DNA of 64,000 bases from Doryteuthis pealeii (GCA_023376005.1 CM042145.1:60814643-60878642), one strand, 5' to 3'. Counted from the stretch's first letter, positions 11,261-21,515 are shown. A program made the numbers and translations. The notes: generated by a model not told the origin, from the sequence alone.

Positions 11261-11781
11261 ATGGGTTCACCTGTTGGCTATAAATGGCAACTCATGATGC
11301 TTAATGATGGAATCGTGGTGGCTAAGCTGTCCCTGACATGCAACAGTCCAGTTTAGACCATACTTAGACTAGACGTGCGGACGGAAAGGTCCCCTCCGAC
11401 CAATCGGCTGGTGATGTCAAACCCTAGCACCTATATGATTGCCCCATCCCTATTGCCCTTATGACAAGCCACAATCCTTTCTATCATGTGGGCTAAAAGG
11501 CGGTAGCTGAGGTTTTTGGTTTCCTAGATATGACCTCAAACTCTACCCGATGATAATGTTACAATTCTGGGGAGTTCGGGGTACCCTTTGATAACCATTA
11601 TTCCCAGGTCCACTCTGCCCTGTTGGGGTCCCATCTATGGGTTAAATAGAAGAGAGGGAGTTTTAAAAATGTATTTTTAAAAATTGAGTTTAAAACAATT
11701 GAGTACCTCTCAAGAATGAATAAAAGATGTTTTCGGCATAAAATAACCCAAGAAGGATTTATGTACCATAAAATCCAACAG
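11261..11781 (+). mobile_element. R element, opposite orientation to its neighbour
   Basis: Sense copy from CACCTGTTGGCTATAAATGG to ACCATAAAATCCAACAG. It lies 80 bp from the antisense R copy at 10592, forming a natural ~0.5 kb head-to-head inverted pair that could give a long hairpin transcript. Confidence 0.85.
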
Positions 11782-12189
11782 TACCATTAGAATCCCAAAT
11801 CTACCCACACTTCATCTTTTAATAGGAATTTAGAATAAGATCTTTACTTTTGAATGGATCAATTCCTATTCTATTAGTTCATCTTAACCGAGGGCTTCTA
11901 AAAACGTTTTACTTGATACCCTCCTCGTAACCAAATTTAATTTCCATTCAACCTCAAATAGATTAATTGAATATAGCCGACAATTTTTTAGTCTCACTGG
12001 ATGCAATGATGAAAAGGGTTGATTATTTTCAATGCTTTCGCTTTCAAGATTGATTCTTTCTTTTTTACAAAATACAGAAAATGTATTATAAATGGAATAT
12101 TGAATCATATGAGAATTTGCTGAAAAGTTCATAGGCTGACCAAGATACTTTCATGGAATGTAAGCGAATTTTAGGGAGAACTAGGAAAA
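11782..12189. other. No recognised feature
   Basis: There is an 82-codon open frame on the minus strand (11884-12132) with no family resemblance. I treat it as chance. Confidence 0.5.
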
Positions 12190-12282
12190 GTATGTGCTCG
12201 CTGGATGCAAGTATCTAAGTTTTAATGTAACAAAATATTAAATTAGAAAGATTACGGAAACTAAATAAGAACGAATGTTATT

Positions 12283-12679
12283 TTAATTGATTTCGATTCC
12301 GTTTGTCGCAAAAGATTTATACATACACGCGCAACCACATATTTAAAAACACATAAAAAATGCACAATGCTTTTTTCGATACACACACTTACATACTCTC
12401 ATACTCACACCGTAAAAGAGAATATTTGACGTCATATTTCGAACCGTCTACTTTTTTCAGCGCTTTTTTTTTTTCAGACTTCAAATTTTAAACAGACTGA
12501 TAAACAAGGACTATCACTTGTTTTTCTCGTTATGTGATTAAAATTTTTATCACCTTCCATATACCAACAAATGCCCTGAAGATCTAATTAATAGATCGAA
12601 ACACTGCAGCGTCGGCCAATAAACTTACCACTTAACTCTTTTAAACCTGTGTTTTTTTCAATTTTTCTTAATTGATTTC
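12283..12679 (+). mobile_element. PLE/HHR module M with 12 bp target duplication
   Basis: The inserted segment 12295-12667 is flanked by TTAATTGATTTC at 12283-12294 and 12668-12679. A near full-length relative lies reversed at 54317-54712, sharing AATGCACAATGCTTTTT-like, ACAAGGACTATCACTTG-like and GAAACACTGCAGCGTCGGCC blocks. It is non-coding and carries a hammerhead-like core. The short length, variable target duplication and ribozyme suggest a Penelope-like pseudo-LTR or a retrozyme-like element. Confidence 0.75.
12573..12616 (+). ncRNA. Hammerhead-like motif, variant, damaged
   Basis: CTGAAGA (12576-12582) overlaps stem II GATCTA/TAGATC with an AATTAA-type loop, followed by GAAA (12598-12601). 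Stem III is the near-palindrome ACACTGCAGCGT, then C (cleavage position) and GGC, which can pair with GCC in front of the core. Two or three core bases seem to be missing compared with the relative at 54397-54443. Confidence 0.6.
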
Positions 12680-12969
12680 TATATAAAATTATATATAGCA
12701 TTGTTTTAACACGTTTCAGAATATTATGATAGAATTAGAAATCAGTATCAGCAAATAATTATTTATTTAACCCTTTTTTGTTAAAATGATTATGCAAATT
12801 ATTTCGACCCTATACTATGTAAAGTTTGTTTCTTAGATATATATAACACATATTTGAGGATTTTAAATGCATTAATAATATGGACAGTTTTGCGGTAAAT
12901 CTAACCCAGCTAGACTTTAATAAAAACATCCTTAATAAATAAGATGCTAATTAAGTTTAAATAATGATT

Positions 12970-13129
12970 TCATTATCGTTGATCCCATCTATGGGTTAAA
13001 TAGAAAAATGTGTTAATAAAAAATATTGTATTATCCATTAAGAATTGATTTATTTCAAAACTTTATCGGCATTAAATGACCCACTGAGGTTGATATGCCG
13101 TAAAACACAAACCAAATCATTATCGTTGA
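12970..13129 (+). mobile_element. 5'-truncated R element with 13 bp target duplication
   Basis: TCATTATCGTTGA occurs at 12970-12982 and 13117-13129. Between them is only the last ~134 bp of an R element (CCCATCTATGGGTTAAATAG, CGGCATTAAATGACCC, GGTTGATATGCCG, AAACACAAACCAAA). Retention of the hairpin end and loss of the other end is the signature of target-primed reverse transcription, and it fixes the hairpin side as 3'. Confidence 0.9.
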
Positions 13130-13195
13130 GAATATAACTTAAATAACCAAGGAAATGATGACGTCAGTGGTGATGTAGTTTCGGTTACAGACAGA

Positions 13196-13705
13196 AATAA
13201 TATATATGTTGAGAATTTTTTTAAATTATTTATGGGGTTTACATGTAGAACCAATAATGTAGAATTTCGTTTTGTATCTTTCCAATTTTTTTTCCGTTTC
13301 ATTCAGCAGGATATATTAGGCATAACCAGGTTCATTCACAGTTTTATAACAATTTCCGGACCATATGACATTTAGGCACCCCTTTTGCGATCTCGATTCA
13401 TAAGGACATTTTTTTCATTTACACCGTCAAAATCCGGTTGTTTGTTAACATACGATTTTTAGAGGTTTTTTTTTATAAAACTAAATTCTTGCTAGTATAT
13501 ATATATATATATATAATAAAGAAAAGCTTAAAAATCGATCATTTAACAAGAGCGCAAAATGACTGACTTTTAAGCTTATTCTTTTTCAATTATATTGTTC
13601 TGTTCAATAATATTGAACACCGAGCTCTCAACTTGGACCTGAAGAACTCTAACATTCTATTGTTGGAAGAAAGGTCCAACTTAGAATCAGCCTAATACCA
13701 ACTGA
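13196..13705. other. No recognised gene; one hairpin
   Basis: TTGGACC and GGTCCAA (13633-13685) pair around CTGAAGAACTC...GGAAGAAA, which vaguely recalls the hammerhead-like layout but lacks a proper stem III. Nothing else was seen. Confidence 0.4.
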
Positions 13706-13723
13706 CATGGTAACCCATCTACG

Positions 13724-13750
13724 GAGATATATATATATATATATATATAT
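13724..13750. repeat. (TA)n microsatellite
   Basis: Short TA run followed by GAGAGAGA. Confidence 0.9.
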
Positions 13751-14133
13751 TGAGAGAGAGATATTGCGTGTCTATCCATACGTAAATAATTCTGTCATTC
13801 CTGACATTAACTATACTAGTGAACATTCTTCTTCATTTTTGACTCATCCAGACAAAATGGTGTCAGTTGCAGTTCCCGCCAGATTCCTGACAGCGGGGGA
13901 AAATTGACTTTCACACTGTCAGAGTTGCGTGAGTTCGCCTAACTTTTTAGTACGTTCCAAGAATTGAAAGCTGTAATTTATTTTGGAGATAATACCCACA
14001 ACGAAAGTAGAATAAAGCACTTTTAGTAGCTATTTGCTAAGTGTAGCTTGGGTCTGCCACAAGGCTAATAAATATGAGGCATCTTATGAGGATTGATCAG
14101 CAGAGCCAAAAAAAAAAAATTTAAAAAATAAGA
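13751..14133. other. No recognised feature
   Basis: A remnant of Hel-2 (AAAAAATAAGAATTCGGC) ends this stretch, just left of the SINE. Confidence 0.5.
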
Positions 14134-14457
14134 ATTCGGCGTATATATATTTACCAACCCTCTCCACACGAGCAGGATGTGACACAAAGTCAATTTCTTA
14201 AACGGAGTTCAACAGGTTTGAATTCAGAGTTTTCCTTCTCTTAGACCGGTTGCCTAACCAAGGTTAAAGAGCCCGGCCTGCCCTACTATTTATCCATAGC
14301 TGGAGGGAGATTAGGATTCATACCTTTCCCCAGGGTATTAGCGCTAAATGAAATGCAATTACCACATCCAGGATTTGAACTCGGGGCGATGAGTCCATTT
14401 CCTATGACTTTAACCATTACACCACGCACTTTCATATATATATATATTCGGTGTATA
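14134..14457 (-). mobile_element. SINE-A inserted in a Hel-2 copy
   Basis: The head is at the right (GTGGTGTAATGGTTAAAGT on the minus strand, B box GAGTTCAAATCCTGG) and the tail at the left. ATTCGGCGTATA (14134-14145) and ATTCGGTGTATA (14446-14457) are the target duplication, with one difference. Hel-2 sequence continues on both sides. Confidence 0.9.
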
Positions 14458-14582
14458 AGCCCGCCGGATAATCAGGATTTACATTTTTACATTTAATTTT
14501 GAACGGTCTCATTTTTAACCAGAGGGTGTTGCAGGATGATAACAGTCGGAAGAATAAAGAACAAGACTATCAATATATAGAC
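14446..14582 (-). mobile_element. Hel-2, 5' part
   Basis: On the minus strand it starts TCTATATATTGATAGTC and carries the GAGACCGTTC and TAAATCCTGATTATCC blocks. The rest is lost left of the SINE. Confidence 0.75.
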
Positions 14583-14759
14583 AGTTTGTTATTCAGTGTT
14601 TTCTGGCTTCCTAAAAGCTGTAGTTATAGTCGAACTTATCTTCAAAGATAGTTTGTTTTTTTAATATTCTGTGTCAACCTGTCACCATCTAGGACTCTAT
14701 CAGCAAAGAATGACGACCGACTTCAGTTCCCTTGCACTCACGGTCCCATTTAATTCATC

Positions 14760-14804
<45 letters not shown>

Positions 14805-14993
14805 CAGCAGCCGTTCTCTTAAACATGATTCGTTTAAATATCACAGACAATGTTTTTTTAGCATTTTTCTTATTGATTTTATCTTGTCTTACAACCAAAC
14901 TTTAGAAATCTTAGATTATGTCAAGAAAAGTATCAATTATCAAATTTGCTAAAAATGAACAAGTCTGTGCTTTTTTTTAATATGGCATTCTCC

Positions 14994-14999
<6 letters not shown>
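14583..14999. other. Unrecognised sequence with a (TA)19 run
   Basis: A TA array lies at 14763-14801. No coding family was recognised. Confidence 0.5.
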
Positions 15000-15041
<42 letters not shown>

Positions 15042-15790
15042 GTGTATATATGTTAGTATATGTATGTATGCGTACATTATATGTATGTAAATATACATAT
15101 GTATGTATACGTACATACATACATACATACATGTGTATATATGTTAGCATATGTATGCGTACGTATATGTATGTAAATGTACATATATATGTACACGTAC
15201 GTACATACATACACACACATACATGTGTATATATGTTGGCATATGTATGCGTACATATAGGTATGCAAATATACATATAAATGTACACGTACATACATAC
15301 ACACACATACATGTGTATATATGTTGGCATATGTATGCGTACATATATATGTATGTAAATATACATATATATATACACGTACATACATACACACACATAT
15401 ACACGTACATGTACACGTACATACATACACACACATACATGTGTATATATGTTGGCATATGTATGCGTACATATATGTATGCAAGTATACATATATATAT
15501 ACACGTACATACATACACACACATACATGTGTATATATGTTGGCATATGTATGCGTACATATATATGTATGTAAATATACATATATATGTACAAGTATGT
15601 ACATACACACACATACATACATATGTATATATGTTGGCATATGTATGCGTACATATATATGTACACGTACATACATACACACACATACATGTGTATATAT
15701 GTTGGCATATGTATGCGTACATATATGTATGCAAATATACATATATATGTACACGTACGTACGTACATACATACACACACATACGTATGT
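15000..15790. repeat. (CA)n plus ~90 bp minisatellite
   Basis: (CA)18 at 15000-15036. After that, a unit containing TGTTGGCATATGTATGCGTAC repeats with starts near 15053, 15143, 15235, 15323, 15451, 15539, 15633 and 15701. The common period is 88-94 bp, with one long and one short variant. The unit is rich in CATATG, GTAC and TATATA palindromes. Long open frames in all six frames (up to 277 codons) follow from the repeat. Confidence 0.96.
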
Positions 15791-16161
15791 AGGCGTTGCC
15801 TCAATATTTGTGTACCCATTGCCTCAATCAAACAGGCTTCGCAGATATGTCTGGTTAGGATAAACTGAATTAAGGAATGTCATTGAACTCTTGTCACGTG
15901 AAAATGGTTAGCAAGCTGGTCTTGAGTATCTTTGGTTTGTGGATTTGTCTTAAAGGCATGTTACACCTTGTTGGGTTATTTAATACCGATGTCAGTCTTT
16001 TATTTTGTTTTTACACACAATTACATGGATTCAAGTAACTAATGGTAATCGTTCGAAAACAATTATAGCCTCAAGTAACCATTCTTGATAAACATAATTT
16101 GCATACAATTAAATGATTTCAAGTAGATTGATAATTCTATTTAATAATAATCCTATTGATA
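15791..16161. other. Mostly unrecognised; small R-element scrap
   Basis: CCTTGTTGGGTTATTTAATAC near 15968 is the antisense 3' hairpin half of an R element. Nothing else was identified. Confidence 0.45.
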
Positions 16162-16590
16162 CTTGTATCTACATATCAATACTCCTGTTCGTTATAATCT
16201 TGCAACAACCTCTGGTTAAAAATGAGAGCGCCAAATCATCCATGATGAAATGCGAAATGTAACTCCTGATTAGCTAGTGTTGCTTATCCGCCGTATTCTT
16301 AATTTATGAGTATCGTCATTTAGGCTAATAATGGACCATTCCGTTTTTATTAGAAAGAAAGAAATAGACATAGAAAAAAATATAAGAGGGGGTGAGCGCA
16401 CAGAGGCGATTACGTTAATCTGTTGCAATCAAACATAACGAAAAGATCAAAAGAAAGAAAGAGTGAGAAAGTTAAATCAAGATTATTATATCTTTACATA
16501 TTGAACAAATTGCAATAGCCCTTAAGTATACATATCAAACGTTGTAACAATTAAATTATCATATTATGATATGTCCAGATAGTATAATAT
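16162..16590 (+). mobile_element. Hel-2 copy
   Basis: It starts TCTACATATCAATACTCC and contains CTTGCAACAACCTCTGG, GGACCATTCCGTTTTT and CATATCAAACGTTGTAAC. The terminal hairpin and CTAG are lost. Confidence 0.78.
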
Positions 16591-16697
16591 ATTATCCTAT
16601 TTATTAAAATTCTAAGTTTGTAATTTCTTTTTTTTTTTTCTCCTAAAATTGACGGATACGTCCAGATGTCTGAAATTATTTTGTGCGTATCTTATTT

Positions 16698-16880
16698 CTT
16701 TTTTAAATGGCATATCAACTTTTGCGAAAAATATCCATTTAGAAGAACAGTATTGGTATTATAGCTTTTAGGTTTTTAATACCTTTCCCAAGAGTATTAG
16801 CCTGGATGTGAATCTACTAGGGTGACTGGAGTTTGAATTCGCTTACTATGCTGTCGAATTTTCGCACATGAGACAACACG
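16698..16880 (-). mobile_element. SINE-T copy (decayed)
   Basis: It is collinear with the better copy at 19286-19515. The minus strand shows the B-box region GAATTCAAACTCCAG, then AATACTCTTGGGAAAGGTAT, and an R-like 3' end GTTGATATGCC. The head is damaged. Confidence 0.6.
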
Positions 16881-16973
16881 CCACGAGGATTCTCCAATAT
16901 TTTTTTTATATAGAAAAGAAACTAAATAATATACTCACCTGTCTATCTCAAGTAGACGAAGACTTAAATTTAG

Positions 16974-17480
16974 ATTGGTTGGTTGGATTTTACGGCATGT
17001 CATCTCTTGCTGGGTTATTTTATGCCGAAGATGTTTCGTTTTATTCATTCTTAATTGGTAGTCAATTTTTTTTTCAAACCAATATTTTTTTCTATTAAAC
17101 CCAAAAATGGGACCATGACAGGTACTACCGCTCCGGATTCGTGTGGACCTGGAAATGATGGTGATGAAGGGGTATTCCACATTCCTCAGAGCTCCAGAAT
17201 TGGAACCTCACCATCAGATAGTTTAATGTCATACCCAAGACTCTAAGGCCCTCAGCCACCGCATTCTACCACATATATGATAAAGAGTTGGGGTTGCCAT
17301 AAGACCAACAGGGGACAATCATAAAGACCGCCCGTCTAGTCTAAGCGCTACATGGGAGTGTTGCATATCATGGACTGCTTCGCCATCAGTTCCATTCTTA
17401 AGCATCACGGTTCACCCCGCGGCCAACAGGTGGCCCGATTGGGGGGATTACCACTCTGCAGAAGTCTCATCTGTCCTCAA
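16974..17480 (-). mobile_element. R element (subfamily 1), near complete
   Basis: Antisense blocks in order: TTGGTTGGATTTTACGGCAT, CTGGGTTATTTTATGCCGAA, TGGGACCATGACAGGTACTA, CTCACCATCAGATAG, AGAGTTGGGGTTGCCATAAG, ATCATGGACTG and CCAACAGGTGGCCCGATTGG. The hairpin pairs GGCAT with ATGCC. Confidence 0.88.
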
Positions 17481-17626
17481 AGATAAAACGCATCACAAGT
17501 TCAGTGTTTAAATTTGGAAATCTACACACATTTGTATAAGTGTTAAATGTAAAAATGATTCAGTTCTGACGATAGAACACTGGCTATGTTTAGTGTGACT
17601 ATTGATATTACTTTCAAGGAAATATC

Positions 17627-18119
17627 TTTGGACAATAGGGTAGGACGATTTTTCACTTTAAAAAAAAAATCAAATTCTCACAAACACCGAAAGTTGTGTG
17701 TTGGTATAATAAGTACTGATACCAAAAACTAGATCTCGTACATGCACCATTGTTTGAGAAAATAGCGTCTACTAAAATTCACTAAAAAAAAATCCCCGTT
17801 TTACAATATATGGCCTAGAAATTGGTTAGAAAATTTAACAATTTCAATATTTAAAACATAAAAATTTATCATTTTAATGGAACGAATAAAATATCATTAC
17901 TAGAATTCAAATTGAAAATATGGCCCCGTCAACAGCGACACCTTATGTGCTGCTTTTTTACTGCTTTGATAAGTAAATTATCACAGTGATAACATTTTAA
18001 AAGATCAACATTTCCTCAAATGAAGGCAAGGTTTTGATGAAAAATATTTTCTGTGCTAATTCTTTGTTAATTTGCAATTTTCGCTACAGTTCCAAAATCG
18101 ACCTACTCTATTGGACAAA
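17627..18119. mobile_element. 493 bp transposon with ~26 bp terminal inverted repeats
   Basis: The left end TTTGGACAATAGGGTAGGAC and the reverse complement of the right end (TTTGTCCAATAGAGTAGGTC) match with a few differences and both continue as CGATTTT. The interior is AT-rich and non-coding, so this is a non-autonomous (MITE-like) DNA transposon. The superfamily is not clear: AAATAT occurs next to both ends but overlaps the right terminus, so no target duplication is assigned. Confidence 0.6.
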
Positions 18120-18753
18120 TATATTAGGTAAGACCTGCTCAGAAGAAAGTGGTTTTTGCTTCTTGTACACCCTTTTAGAAGAAGTCTCGAAGAAAGAATG
18201 GGTTTTTACATGAGCAGTGATATATTTACATAACTCTTCTCTTGGAATAGTAACTGCCATTTGTTATTACGTCCGCTCGTATGTCAGAAGGAACCGAGGC
18301 TAAGACGTGTGAACATGCAGACATTTTCTGAGCGATCTTCAAATAGTACCACAGCAAATCTTATTAACAAGGATTCAAGAAAAATATGCGTGTTAACTTT
18401 GCGAGCGCACACACTAGAAATGAACATCGGCAGTCCTTCTTTTCCCTTCCACGCAAATCAAATACATCATAAGGGACACAGCTCTAAAGATGAGAGGGTA
18501 GAATTGACACGCGCATAAAAATTTCACGCTGCAATATTAGTCCCATGACAACACCATATTTCTCAAAGACACTCCTATTTAACAAAGAAAATAATGGCCA
18601 GAATATTTTAAATAAGATCCGTTTGGAGCAGGATAAATAATAAAGACAAGGAGACAAATGGATAAACCGCCTGGAAATATATATGCCATTTGGATTTAAT
18701 ATAAAACTTAACACCCCTGCTTTGAAATAAAATTTAGCAGTCACAAACATCTA
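18120..18753. other. No recognised feature
   Basis: Two chance open frames (85 and 88 codons) overlap on opposite strands near 18484. Neither resembles a known family. Confidence 0.45.
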
Positions 18754-19222
18754 TCTATATATTAATACTCGTGTTCCTTAATTGTACAACCTTTATCATT
18801 TTGCAACATGGTCTGGTTAAAAATGAAACCGTCCAAATCGCCAAGATGAAATGCGAAATGTAAATCCTGATTATCTAGTGATGCTTATCCACCGAATACT
18901 TATTTCTTATGAGTGTCGTCACCTCAGATAAACAATGGGCCATTTCGTTTGTATATGTAGAAAGAGAAGAAAACAGACATACTGCACAGAAAAATATAAG
19001 AAATAGAAAGTAGAAGAAAGATAGAGGTGTGAGCTCGCAGAAGCGATAACGTTAATCTGTTTCAATCTAATATAATGAAAAGAAGGAAAGCAAGAAAAAA
19101 AACAGTGAGAGGGAGTTAAATCAAGATTATCATCATTTTACATATTGAACTAATTACAATAGCTCCGAAGTAGACATGCCAAACGTCGAAATAAATTATA
19201 CTTTGCTATATCCACAGATGAT
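18754..19222 (+). mobile_element. Hel-2 copy, 5' end intact
   Basis: It starts exactly TCTATATATTAATACTCGTG, followed by TTCCTTAATTGTACAACC. It contains the GGCCATTTCGTTT block and ends with a decayed hairpin (GCTATATCCACAG) where CTAG is lost. Confidence 0.82.
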
Positions 19223-19285
19223 GTTATTACAAGCAAACACATCAGCCAGTCAGACATTTAAAACACGCTCCTTCCAAACATAGGT

Positions 19286-19515
19286 TTGCTTACTTTGTTT
19301 AATGGCATATTAACCTTTGTGGGTTATTATATACCAAAGCCATCCTTATAGGACAGCAGTGGTACTATTAAACCTGTAGCTTAGGGGATGATGGGATTTT
19401 TGTCTTTCTCCAGTGTATTAGTCCGAATTTGAACGTAATAGCGCGACTTGTGTTTGAACTCGCTTACTACGATATGGCAGTCCGGCACGTTAGCCACTAC
19501 ACTACGTGGACTCCC
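19286..19515 (-). mobile_element. SINE-T: tRNA-like head joined to R-type 3' tail
   Basis: On the minus strand: the head CACGTAGTGTAGTGGCTAAC (A box), GCGAGTTCAAACACAAG (B box), a body including AATACACTGGAGAAAGAC, then a tail TATAATAACCCACAAAGGTT and AATATGCC. This tail is the R-element 3' hairpin. A SINE borrowing the 3' end of a longer retroposon is the usual way SINEs recruit LINE machinery. Confidence 0.72.
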
Positions 19516-19809
19516 GCTCCAAAACTTAATGACAATTTCTTTATGCAGTTGCCTTGACTACGAATCTATAAAAGACCAATTGAATAAATTTCGATATAAA
19601 AACAATTCATTCAGCAAATGAGTATGCTATGTTACCAGTTCGTTCATTGCCTCTCTTATAGCAACCCCATTAAAAATTTTCTTAGAAAAACTTTTTTGTT
19701 TTACAAAAAAGCAAACATTTTTCTCTTGACGATGATCTAAGATCAAAACTAGTTGAGAACAAAGAAAATAAAAAAATGAAAAATATTCCTATTGTCTTAT
19801 AGAATTATG

Positions 19810-19810
<1 letters not shown>

Positions 19811-19866
<56 letters not shown>
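19811..19866. repeat. (CA)n(TA)n microsatellite
   Basis: Compound array ending in GAGAGAGA. Confidence 0.95.
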
Positions 19867-19876
<10 letters not shown>

Positions 19877-19938
19877 AATTATATATAATTATGACCAAGA
19901 CTACCAAATTTTACAAACAATACGTACTACTTGCGGGA

Positions 19939-19980
19939 GACTGGACAGCTGTTTCGACCTATTAGGTGTCATCAGCACTG
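19939..19980 (-). ncRNA. Hammerhead motif, left half of a head-to-head pair
   Basis: On the minus strand CTGATGA (19969-19975) is followed by ACCT-AAT-AGGT (stem II, closed by a C-C mismatch), GAAA, the palindromic stem III ACAGCTGT (19945-19952), and C at the cleavage position. Stem I pairing is poor in this copy. Confidence 0.65.
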
Positions 19981-20011
19981 AGACCTAATAGGTCGAAACA
20001 GTTGTCCAGTG
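19976..20011 (+). ncRNA. Hammerhead remnant, right half of the pair
   Basis: CACTG (19976-19980) and CAGTG (20007-20011) form a perfect stem I. Stem II is GACCT-AAT-AGGTC, then GAAA and ACAGTTGT. Six core bases (CTGATG) are missing, so this one should be inactive. The two halves share the central CACTG. Confidence 0.6.
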
Positions 20012-20049
20012 TTTCACACTCGTTATTCGCCGAATTTACTGGCCTTGTT

Positions 20050-20084
<35 letters not shown>

Positions 20085-20085
20085 T
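20050..20085. repeat. (TA)n microsatellite
   Basis: It lies directly downstream (on the minus strand) of the next hammerhead. Confidence 0.9.
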
Positions 20086-20090
20086 CAGTC

Positions 20091-20134
20091 ATCAACAGAC
20101 ACGTGTTTCGAAGTTTACTTCTCATCAGTGCGGC
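20091..20134 (-). ncRNA. Hammerhead ribozyme, classical core
   Basis: Minus strand: GCCGCA, CTGATGA (20122-20128), stem II GAAG-TAAA-CTTC, GAAA (20106-20109), stem III palindrome ACACGTGT (20099-20106), C at the cleavage position, then TGTTG. Stem I is short (GCA/TGT with one wobble, then a mismatch). The catalytic core is intact. Confidence 0.8.
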
Positions 20135-20229
20135 TCGAATTTTTGTCTGTCAAGTTCTTTACCCTTGCGGCATGTTCAAGAAATGGGACTATTAATTGTG
20201 TTGCCTTAATGAATTTGAAGTAAAATATC

Positions 20230-20660
20230 CAGATAACATTTCATGGCTTATAAGGAAAACACTGTCAAGATGTATTACACTATAAAATTACTAACTCTAG
20301 CATCCAATCTGTTGTAATGTCTAAGTATTTATTTAATCCGATTGTGGTCGTTTTGTAGGTCAATCTTAGTTGGATTAAATTATCATTTATTTATTTATTT
20401 ATATTTGTTATTCAATAACCAGTGAGACTTGTACTTTCTATAGTCTGTGTTCAGATCTAGTACGCAGCCTAGTAATGGCCCAACCTGGGAAATCATCTTT
20501 AATAGTTTGACTGTTGATCAAACAAGGCGTCGAAGCACTTTTGAATATCCTATTCAAATAATGACGTCATTGTTTTTGCTCACTTATTTGATCAACAGAC
20601 AATCTATTAAAAAAAGCATTTCCCGGTTGGATCATTACTATGCTGGGATACACATGAAAC
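20230..20660. other. No recognised feature
   Basis: AT-rich, with TTTATTTATTTATT at 20387. No repeat match was seen. Confidence 0.4.
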
Positions 20661-20667
20661 GCGTACA

Positions 20668-20830
20668 AAGTCCGGAGGATACAGCGACCGAAACGTTGTA
20701 CTTAAATATATCAAAATAAAGATGAGGACAACAGTCCGAAACATCAAAATTATTTACAAATATGAATAATTTTGATATTTTGGACTGTTTTCATTATTGT
20801 GTATAAACACAATGTTCAGGACACTGTTAC
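20668..20830 (+). mobile_element. PLE/HHR module J fragment with hairpin
   Basis: GTCCGGAGGATACAGCGACC and GAAACGTTGTAC match the stem II and GAAA part of module J (complete at 59522-59761). GATGAGGACAACAGTCCGAA follows. ACAGTCCGAAACATCAAAA then pairs with TTTTGATATTTTGGACTGT (20729-20791). The CTGAAGA half of the core is not recognisable here. Confidence 0.6.
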
Positions 20831-20989
20831 GTCGGGTTTTGTTCTGCTTGGAGCTCCCCTGAACTAGTGGTAACGATTTCAGCTCCCAACCTACATTTGA
20901 CTTGAGGCCAATCGTCGGAAGAATACTTATTTTAAGGTTATTAAAAGAAACACCTAAACAGATCCCAACGTTACAATGGCCCAAACATT

Positions 20990-21420
20990 GTTTGGTTGAT
21001 TTGTTTTATGGTATATCAACCCCAATGGGTCATTTAATGCCGGCAAAGTTTTGAAAGATTCGTAACGATAGTTTAGGAAAAATTTTTCTTTAACTCATTT
21101 TGTTTTTGTAAACAAATTTTCTATTTAACCCATAGATGGGACCCTAACAGGTACTACCACTCAGCATCAGACAGGACCTGGAAGCAACGGTGATTAATGA
21201 CCAGCCGATTGATCGGAGGGGTGCTCTCCGACCGTCCGTCTAGCCTAAATAAGTGGAGAGTTGCATGTCATGGACTGCTCATTCACCAGGATTCCGTGCT
21301 TAAGCATTACGGGTCACTACCCACGGCCAACAGGTGGCCTGATTGGGGTGGGGGTCTTACCCCTCTGCAGAAGTGCAGTTGGTGTATTCTAAAGCCCCAA
21401 CCGACAGGGCAGCTGAACAT
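20990..21420 (-). mobile_element. R element (subfamily 2) with internal deletion
   Basis: It opens in antisense with GGTATATCAACCCCAATGGG and ATGCCGGCAAAGTTTTGAAA, then jumps from GGAAGCAACGGTGAT straight to GACCAGCCGATTGATCGGAG, about 190 bp missing. It ends CCAACCGACAGGGCAGCTG. Confidence 0.85.
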
Positions 21421-21515
21421 TGTGTTTATACACAGTAAAAATGCGGACAACCATTCGAAATATCCAAATTATTCATATCAAGCCTCATCTCAAAAATACA
21501 GACAAGTATATTCAC
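21405..21515 (+). mobile_element. Module J outer fragment
   Basis: GAACATTGTGTTTATACACA is the reverse complement of 20799-20818. GCGGACAACCATTCGAAATA and CAAGCCTCATCTCAAAAATA also occur near 37600-37680 and 59740-59780. Confidence 0.55.

Larger units (their letters stand above)
12190..13195 (-). mobile_element. Hel-1, diverged, carrying two later insertions
   Basis: The outer pieces (12190-12294, 12668-12982, 13117-13195) align to the minus strand of the Hel-1 copies: GATGCAAGTATCTAAGTTTTA at the 3' side, TAGTTTCGGTTACAGACAG at the 5' side. It is split by a PLE/HHR module (12295-12667) and an R fragment (12983-13116), so the Helitron is the oldest of the three. Confidence 0.8.

Noticed and set aside
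13633..13685. Hammerhead with CTGAAGA and 7 bp outer stem
   Set aside because: No proper GAAA/stem III order. The outer stem overlaps the would-be core.
14998..15868. Six overlapping frames up to 277 codons
   Set aside because: Direct consequence of a ~90 bp minisatellite with few stop codons in any frame.
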